Positions 59,205 through 64,000 of a stretch of DNA of 64,000 bases are shown piece after piece (within the stretch, counting starts at the first letter, position 1; each line of letters begins with the position of its first letter). The translations under genes were made by a program, and so were the position numbers. Origin of the DNA: Streptomyces achromogenes (lineage in GTDB: Bacteria > Actinomycetota > Actinomycetes > Streptomycetales > Streptomycetaceae); the NCBI RefSeq assembly GCF_030816715.1, contig NZ_JAUSYH010000001.1, positions 8,122,001 through 8,186,000 of the forward strand, in the 5' to 3' direction. The notes under the pieces were generated by a model. The model worked only from the letters and a program-made list of their open reading frames with translations, was not told where the DNA came from and did no database searches.

Positions 59205-59582
59205 ATGACAGCCGTCATCCACATCGACGTGCCCTGGCTGCTCCAGCGCCATGAAGAGGTCCTGCCCGAGCAGCCCACCGTCAACGACTTCTCGGCCCTG
59301 GTCGCGGCCGTCGCCCGGCACCGGGTCGACCCGCCCAGACTGGGCGTGGACTCCGATCCCGCCTGGCGGGCGGCCGCACTGCTGCACACGCTCACCCTGC
59401 TCAGGCCGCTGCCCTCGGCCAACGCCCGCTTCGCCTGTGCGACGGCGGTGGCGTACATGTTCACCAGCGGCGTCGGCATCGATCCGCCGTACGGCGCGCT
59501 CGTCGACCTCGCCCGGGATCTCCTCGACGGGAAGACCGACGTGTACGGCGCGGCGGACCGGCTGCGTTCCTGGCAGATATGA
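59205..59582 (+). CDS. Doc/Fic-fold toxin-like protein with degenerate Fic motif
   Basis: This 125-residue protein has the length and helical pattern of Doc-type toxins and sits directly behind an RHH antitoxin. The expected Fic motif HxFxDGNKR appears as RPLPSANARFA: the catalytic histidine is arginine and the Gly and Asp are replaced, leaving only the Asn and Arg. Doc phosphorylates EF-Tu using that histidine, so this protein probably works differently or is a non-catalytic member. The ATG at 59205 is coupled to the antitoxin. From memory, similar sequences are common in Streptomyces. Confidence 0.75.
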   Translation: MTAVIHIDVPWLLQRHEEVLPEQPTVNDFSALVAAVARHRVDPPRLGVDSDPAWRAAALLHTLTLLRPLPSANARFACATAVAYMFTSGVGIDPPYGALVDLARDLLDGKTDVYGAADRLRSWQI

Positions 59583-60038
59583 CGCGGGTCCACGGGACGC
59601 CGAAGGGAAAACCTTCCGGGCCGCCGGCCGAGGGCGGGAGGAACAGGGCCGGCGGCCGTTTCGCGCAGGAGAGCCGCCGTCCTGCGCGGGGCCTCCGAGG
59701 AAGTGGCCGGTTCCACCCAACTACCCGGGCCGGTGCGGCGGGAGCGTGCGCGGAGCCTCGCCGCGTGCGCGTGTTTCACACGGGGCGCAAGAACGGATTC
59801 CGACCGGAACACCCTGCCTCGCGGAAAGACGCCGTACGAGGTGGGAGCCGCTTTTCGCTTATCGACTTTCCATCAACAAAGGGCGCCTTCGGCTCTCGCC
59901 TTGTTGCGCGCGACTTAGTTGTGCAAAGGTGAACCACCCGTGCGGGGGATCATGGCCAGGTCCCCTGCGTTCGTCGGCGGAGGCGAATTGGCGCTCCCTG
60001 CCCGCACCGAACAGGTACGTACCAAAGGAATTCGCTCA
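59583..60038. other. 456-bp spacer upstream of the second sigma-lectin gene
   Basis: No gene is supported here. The last 200 bp are less G/C rich. They contain an imperfect inverted repeat (AACAAAGGGCG near 59874, CGCCTTGTT near 59897) and the promoter block shared with the other sigma-lectin gene. Confidence 0.55.
59899..59931 (+). promoter_or_regulatory. Promoter block B shared by the two sigma-lectin genes
   Basis: CCTTGTT-N12-GTTGTGCAAAGGTG matches block A at 43371-43403 at 20 of the 21 non-spacer positions and has exactly the same spacing. It lies 107 bp upstream of the start codon. It could be an autoregulated promoter of the sigma-lectin proteins themselves. Confidence 0.6.
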
Positions 60039-61670
60039 GTGCCCACCCCCCAGCCTCCGCTTCCGCCCTACCCCCCGCCGGGCGAGGGCCCCGGAGAATC
60101 CGACGAGTCCCTCGCCGCCGGAATCCGCGGCGGCGCGGACAGCGAGGTCGCCCAGTCCACGGCGCTGCTGATCGCCCGGCACTGGCGGCCGGCGCACGAG
60201 TACGCGGTCATCTGCCTCGCCTCCTCCGGAAGCGTCGCGTCGATGATCACCGCAGCCGCCTTCCACCAGGTCTTCGACCGGCTCAAGCTGGGCGAGCCGG
60301 GCACCGCGCTGCGCCCCCGACTGCTGGTGACCGTCCGGGACATGGCCCGGCTGTGGTCCGCCGACGAGCAGCTGTCGGGCGTCCTGCCCGTGCTGCGCAA
60401 ACCGGCCGGGGCCCGGGGCATGCGCACCGCGAAGTCCATGACCCCGGAGAACCGGGTGCTGGCGGAACGCTCGTTCCAGGGACTTCCCGCGGTCGCCCGC
60501 TGCGTGCTGTGGCACGTGGAGGTCGAGGCCGAGCAGATCACCGTCGCGGCCGGACTGCTCGGCATGGACACCGAGACCGTGTCCGCGGCCCTCGAACAGG
60601 CCCGCGACAAGCTGCGCGAGGGCGTCGTGCGCGCCCACCGGGAACTCGCGCCGAGCAAGGACTGCCGCTTCTACAACCGACTGCTGGACGTGCCCATCCG
60701 GCGCGGCGGCGAACTCCTGCCCGACGTGCGCAAGCACCTGGACGAGTGCCGCTACTGCCGCTCCGCCGCCGAACAGCTCGGCGGCTTCGAGAACGGCCTC
60801 GGCCTGCTGCTCGCCGAGGCGGTGCTCGGCTGGGGCGCCCGCCGCTACCACGACACCCGGCCCGGCCGGGCCCGTCAGCAGACCGTGCGCCTGAAGGGCT
60901 CGGCACGCCACCGCGGCGGCGGCACCCGCGGCCGGCGCGGCGCCCTGCTCGCGAAGATCCCCACGCCGCGCCGGCGCACGTCCGACGGCCCGCGCTCGGC
61001 GCGCAGACTGTTCGCCGGCGTCGGCCTGGCCTCGGCCGGCCTGGTGACCACCCTGCTCGCGGCCGGCCTGTGGACGGACGGCGGCGGCGCCGACCCCGCC
61101 TCCTCCAGCACCGGCGTCCCCGGCACCGACTCGCAGACCGCCACCGCCTCGCCGACCGCCCCCGGCACCGCCCGCCTGCCCGCCACGCCCCGGCAGACCA
61201 GGCTGCGCAACGCCGCCGCCGACCTGTGCCTGGACGTCCGCGGCGAGGCGAAGGCGGGCGCCTCCGTCGAGCTGGCGGGCTGCTCGTCCGAGGTGACCCA
61301 GCAGTGGTCGTACGGCGACGACGGCCAGGTGCGCAGCGTGGCCCGGCCCGACCTGTGCGTGGACTCGCACGTGGACGCCGGCGTCGTCATCCTCGGCGGG
61401 TGCGTCGACGCCACCGACGCCCGCGGCGACGACGTCCGCTACGACCTCACCGCGCAGGGCGAGTTGCTGCCCCGCTGGGACGACGCGCTCGCGCTCGCCC
61501 CGGCCGGCGAGAACGCGGGCAGCGACGTGGTGGTGAAGGTGCGCGACCACTCGGCGAGTCAGCGCTGGCTCACCGACGCCCCCTCGGCGAGCCCGGGCTC
61601 CCTCGCCGTCGCCGGCACCGACGCGCCGGCCTCGGCCCGGCCCGTCGACCTGGCGGACGGGGCCGTCTGA
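60039..61670 (+). CDS. Transmembrane sigma-like/anti-sigma/ricin-lectin fusion protein B
   Basis: This 543-residue paralogue of the 43604 protein has the same order of parts. A Pro-rich N-terminus (1-20) is followed by a sigma region 2-like segment (about 35-110) and a region 4-like HTH (about 140-205, ARCVLWHVEVEAEQITVAAG). Next come the zinc anti-sigma motif HxxxCxxC (H233, C237, C240), one transmembrane helix (about 324-344) and an external ricin-type trefoil (385-512, with DLCLDV, QQWSYG, QRWLTD). It lacks the Gly/Tyr tail of protein A. The GTG at 60039 follows AAAGGAA. It is probably a glycan-responsive one-chain regulator; no target gene is known. Confidence 0.85.
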   Translation: MPTPQPPLPPYPPPGEGPGESDESLAAGIRGGADSEVAQSTALLIARHWRPAHEYAVICLASSGSVASMITAAAFHQVFDRLKLGEPGTALRPRLLVTVRDMARLWSADEQLSGVLPVLRKPAGARGMRTAKSMTPENRVLAERSFQGLPAVARCVLWHVEVEAEQITVAAGLLGMDTETVSAALEQARDKLREGVVRAHRELAPSKDCRFYNRLLDVPIRRGGELLPDVRKHLDECRYCRSAAEQLGGFENGLGLLLAEAVLGWGARRYHDTRPGRARQQTVRLKGSARHRGGGTRGRRGALLAKIPTPRRRTSDGPRSARRLFAGVGLASAGLVTTLLAAGLWTDGGGADPASSSTGVPGTDSQTATASPTAPGTARLPATPRQTRLRNAAADLCLDVRGEAKAGASVELAGCSSEVTQQWSYGDDGQVRSVARPDLCVDSHVDAGVVILGGCVDATDARGDDVRYDLTAQGELLPRWDDALALAPAGENAGSDVVVKVRDHSASQRWLTDAPSASPGSLAVAGTDAPASARPVDLADGAV

Positions 61671-61700
61671 GGCCCGGTCCGTCCGGGCCCGGGCGGACCG

Positions 61701-62870
61701 TCAGCCGCCGTCCTCGACGAGGTCCTCGGGGCCGACGGTCGACGGGCCGCGGTGACCGCAGAGGGCAAGCGTGAGGTCGAACTCGGCGAGCAGGCAGCGG
61801 ATCACGTGCTCGACGCCGGACTGTCCGTCCAGGCCCAGCCCGTAGACGTAGGGCCGGCCGAGCAGGACCGCCCGTGCGCCGAGGGCGAGGGCCTTGAAGA
61901 CGTCGTCCCCGGTGCGCACCCCGCTGTCGAACAGCACGCTCAGCCGGTCGCCGACCGCCCGCGCCACCCGGGGCAGCGCGTCGGCGGCCGCCACCGAGCC
62001 GGCCACCTGCCGGCCGCCGTGGTTGGAGACCACCACGCCGTCCATCCCGGCGTCCGCCGCCAGTCGGGCGTCGTCCGGGTGCAGCACGCCCTTGAGGACG
62101 ATCGGGCCGTCCCAGTTCTCCCGCAGGAAGGCCAGGTCCGGCCAGGTCTTGCCGGGGTCCGCGAACAGGTTCACGAAGTGCAGCACGGCCGCGTTCGGAT
62201 CCTCGTGCACGGTCTTGGCGAGACCTGCCGCGAAGGCGGGGTCGGTGAAGTAGTTGGCCGTGCCCACGCCGTGCAGGAACGGCAGGTAGGCCTGGTCCAG
62301 GTCACGGGGCCGCCAGGCCAGCATCGGGGTGTCGAGGGTGACGACCAGCACCGTGAAGCCGCTCGCCCTCGCCCGGCCCAGAAAGCTGCGGGTGACCTCA
62401 CGGTCCTTGGACCAGTACAGCTGGAACCAGCGCTCGGCGTCCCCCATCGCCTCGGCCACCTGCTCGATCGGCGTGCTGGAGGCCGACGACAGGATGTACG
62501 GGACGCCGTGTGCGGCCGCCGCCCGGGCCGCCGCGGACTCCGCCTCCGGATGCATGATCGACAGCACCCCGACCGGCGCCAGCGCCAGCGGCGCGGGCAG
62601 CGCGCGGCCCAGTACCTCGACCGACAGGTCCCGCTCGCGCACGTCGCGCAGCATGCGCGGCACGATCCGGCGGCGTTCCAGCGCCGCCCGGTTGGCCCGC
62701 GCGGTGCTGCCGTCGCCCGCGCTGCCCGCGACGTAGCCGACCGGCCCCGGTCCGAGCCGCCCCTCGGTGAGCTCCTCCAGCCGGGTCAGGTCGGTGGGCA
62801 GCCGGGGAACCGCGCCGGTCATCCCGTTGAGGTAGATCTCGTACTGGAAGTCCCCCCAGTGCTCGGCCAT
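61701..62870 (-). CDS. FMN-dependent alpha-hydroxy-acid oxidase, lactate 2-monooxygenase-like
   Basis: This 389-residue protein matches the lactate 2-monooxygenase branch of the FMN-dependent alpha-hydroxy-acid dehydrogenases. It has an N-terminal WGDFQYEIYLNGMTG, FMN contacts in LAPVGVLSIMHPE and LSSASSTPIEQVAEAM, the catalytic His in SNHGGRQVAGS, the FMN-binding DSGVRTGDD and ALGARAVLLGRPYVYG. The enzyme class oxidises L-lactate to acetate, CO2 and water, but related proteins oxidise other 2-hydroxy acids. The ATG at 62870 gives the family N-terminus. Confidence 0.9.
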   Translation of the reverse strand: MAEHWGDFQYEIYLNGMTGAVPRLPTDLTRLEELTEGRLGPGPVGYVAGSAGDGSTARANRAALERRRIVPRMLRDVRERDLSVEVLGRALPAPLALAPVGVLSIMHPEAESAAARAAAAHGVPYILSSASSTPIEQVAEAMGDAERWFQLYWSKDREVTRSFLGRARASGFTVLVVTLDTPMLAWRPRDLDQAYLPFLHGVGTANYFTDPAFAAGLAKTVHEDPNAAVLHFVNLFADPGKTWPDLAFLRENWDGPIVLKGVLHPDDARLAADAGMDGVVVSNHGGRQVAGSVAAADALPRVARAVGDRLSVLFDSGVRTGDDVFKALALGARAVLLGRPYVYGLGLDGQSGVEHVIRCLLAEFDLTLALCGHRGPSTVGPEDLVEDGG

Positions 62871-63354
62871 CCGTCCGTGCCGCCTCTCGTCGTCCCGTCA
62901 TCCCCGTCGTCCCGTCGCGCAGTCGCTCGGGCGTGGTGCCGCAGGGGCGACCATACCGGCGGGTCGGCGCCGTGGTCCCGGTCCGTGCCGGCTCTCCGGG
63001 CGCGATCCCGCCGGGGTCTTCGAGGGACTCCCGCGGGGTGGTGCGCGGTCGCCCCGGCCGGCCTCCGGAGAGATCGTCGGGGGCTCGGGGGCGCTAGCGG
63101 AATGTTTCAGGCCGATTAACGAAGCTACGAGAACCGGTCACCGAATCGACCCAAGGGATCATGAAGCGCTTGCTTTCGGCGTTGGAACGTTCGAATTTGG
63201 TGACTTCGCGCCACTGATTCAATACGCAAGGTTACCGAAACGCATGGGGTCGATGTGAGATTCGGCGGCGGACTCGGCAGACTCGCGCTCGCCGCGTTCG
63301 GCACCGACCGAGTCGGACCGGCACACCCCCGAATCGAGCGGAAGGATGCACACA
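62871..63354. other. 484-bp spacer upstream of the inhibitor gene
   Basis: There is no gene. The stretch 63100-63260 is much richer in A/T than the rest of the window and contains the palindrome GAACGTTC near 63187 and AAGCGCTT near 63164. This is the probable regulatory region of the inhibitor gene. I cannot assign particular promoter elements. Confidence 0.5.
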
Positions 63355-63789
63355 ATGCGGAACACCGCGCGCTGGGCAGCGACCCTCGGCCTCACGGCCG
63401 CAACCGTCTGCGGATCCCTCACCGGATCCGCGCTCGCCGCCCCGGCCGCAGCGCCGACCTCCCTGTACGCCCCGTCGGCACTCGTGCTGACCGTGGGCCA
63501 CGGAGAGACCGCCGCCACCGCCAACGCGGCCCGGGCCGTCACCCTGAGCTGCGCCCCGACGCCCTCCGGCACGCACCCGGCCGCCGCCCTGGCCTGCGCC
63601 GAACTGCGCGCCGCCGGCGGTGACCCGGAACTCCTGGCGGGCCCGGGCCACGCCGTGTGCACCCGGCAGTACGACCCGGTGGTCGTCACCGTGGACGGCG
63701 TGTGGCAGGGCAGGCGCGTGGCCTTCGCGCACACCTTCGCCAACGAGTGCGTGAAGAACGCTGCCGAGAGCAGCCTCTTCGCGTTCTGA
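63355..63789 (+). CDS. Streptomyces subtilisin inhibitor-family protease inhibitor
   Basis: This 144-residue precursor has a Sec signal peptide ending near SALAAPAAA and a mature SSI domain beginning SLYAPSALVLTVGHGE. Four cysteines form the two conserved disulfides (in TLSCAP, LACAEL, AVCTRQYDP, ANECVK). The reactive-site loop reads CTRQYDPVVV, which places Arg at P1, so trypsin-like proteases are probably also inhibited, as in the STI/LTI subgroup. SSI proteins are abundant secreted dimers that restrain the producer's own proteases during development. The ATG at 63355 follows GAAGGA by eight bases. Confidence 0.95.
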   Translation: MRNTARWAATLGLTAATVCGSLTGSALAAPAAAPTSLYAPSALVLTVGHGETAATANAARAVTLSCAPTPSGTHPAAALACAELRAAGGDPELLAGPGHAVCTRQYDPVVVTVDGVWQGRRVAFAHTFANECVKNAAESSLFAF

Positions 63790-63881
63790 GGACCGGGATC
63801 ACGTGGTCCCCGTGGACACCGAGGGCAGGCTCGTGAAGTGGGGAGTGCGAGCCCCTGACGCGGGACCGCTGTGATCTCGTA

Positions 63882-63926
63882 CCCGGAGGCCGGACCGGCG
63901 GTGTGGGGCTGCCGCCGGCCTCCGGG
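63882..63926. terminator. Strong terminator after the inhibitor gene
   Basis: CCCGGAGGCCGG and CCGGCCTCCGGG form a perfect 12-bp stem around a 21-base loop and are followed by CTTTTC. This lies 93 bp after the stop codon. No gene is supported from here to the right edge. Confidence 0.85.
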
Positions 63927-64000
63927 CTTTTCGTGTACGACCCGGCCGCGAGCGGACGGGTCCGTCGCGTGCGACCGGCTCTGCGCACGCGACCCGGCCG

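Noticed and set aside
63790..64000. A minus-strand ORF at the right edge
   Set aside because: It overlaps the inhibitor gene and its terminator and has no recognisable features.

Overview
The window is chromosomal DNA of very high G+C content from a Streptomyces or close relative. The signs are strong G/C third-position bias, many GTG starts, GGAGG-type ribosome sites, Tat signal peptides, a subtilisin-inhibitor gene, a perfect CebR box and an actinobacterial iron box. From memory, the gene set (L-rhamnose operon, CYP102-type P450, GH9 endoglucanase, subtilisin inhibitor) resembles the S. coelicolor SCO0762-SCO0813 region; this was not checked. I see no rRNA, tRNA or CRISPR.

Region 1 (1-10.2 kb) is an L-rhamnose regulon. 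A partial aldolase/dehydrogenase (rhaD) and the isomerase rhaI run leftward. A divergent operon encodes a rhamnose-type ABC importer (ATPase, two permeases, lipoprotein), the mutarotase rhaM, a secreted BNR beta-propeller and a LacI regulator. Each promoter has a LacI-like palindrome just downstream of its -10 box, so the secreted propeller probably releases the rhamnose that the rest imports and metabolises.

Region 2 (10.2-43.1 kb) holds accessory metabolic and regulatory genes: peptidase, PIG-L deacetylase, pentapeptide protein, P450 with TetR, an iron-boxed HugZ-like protein, lactonase, FUSC exporter, HD, APH and ROK proteins, HAD and PHP proteins, VanZ, DUF4230, a PRPP synthetase paralogue and a STAS protein. 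Next come a MarR-controlled aldehyde/alcohol dehydrogenase pair, a quinone reductase with a GlxA regulator, a TetR/DUF1304 pair, VOC, GST, CDF, a Ddn-type reductase, LysE and PhyH. Several divergent promoters carry clear inverted repeats.

Region 3 (43.1-61.7 kb) is a glycan-degradation and sensing island. Two paralogous membrane proteins each join an ECF-sigma-like domain, a zinc anti-sigma motif (HxxxCxxC), one transmembrane helix and an extracellular ricin-type lectin. They share a 33-nt block in their promoters. Between them lie a SpoIIE phosphatase, a GH2 enzyme (frameshifted here), a GH62 arabinofuranosidase with CBM13, a GH9 cellulase under a perfect CebR box, and a Doc-like toxin-antitoxin pair. 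Remnants of an IS701-like element flank the GH62 gene, and an AI-2E transporter gene has been destroyed beside one remnant. This pair of putative one-chain glycan sensors is the most interesting system in the window.

Region 4 (61.7-64 kb) has a lactate-monooxygenase-like flavoenzyme and a secreted subtilisin/trypsin inhibitor with a strong terminator.
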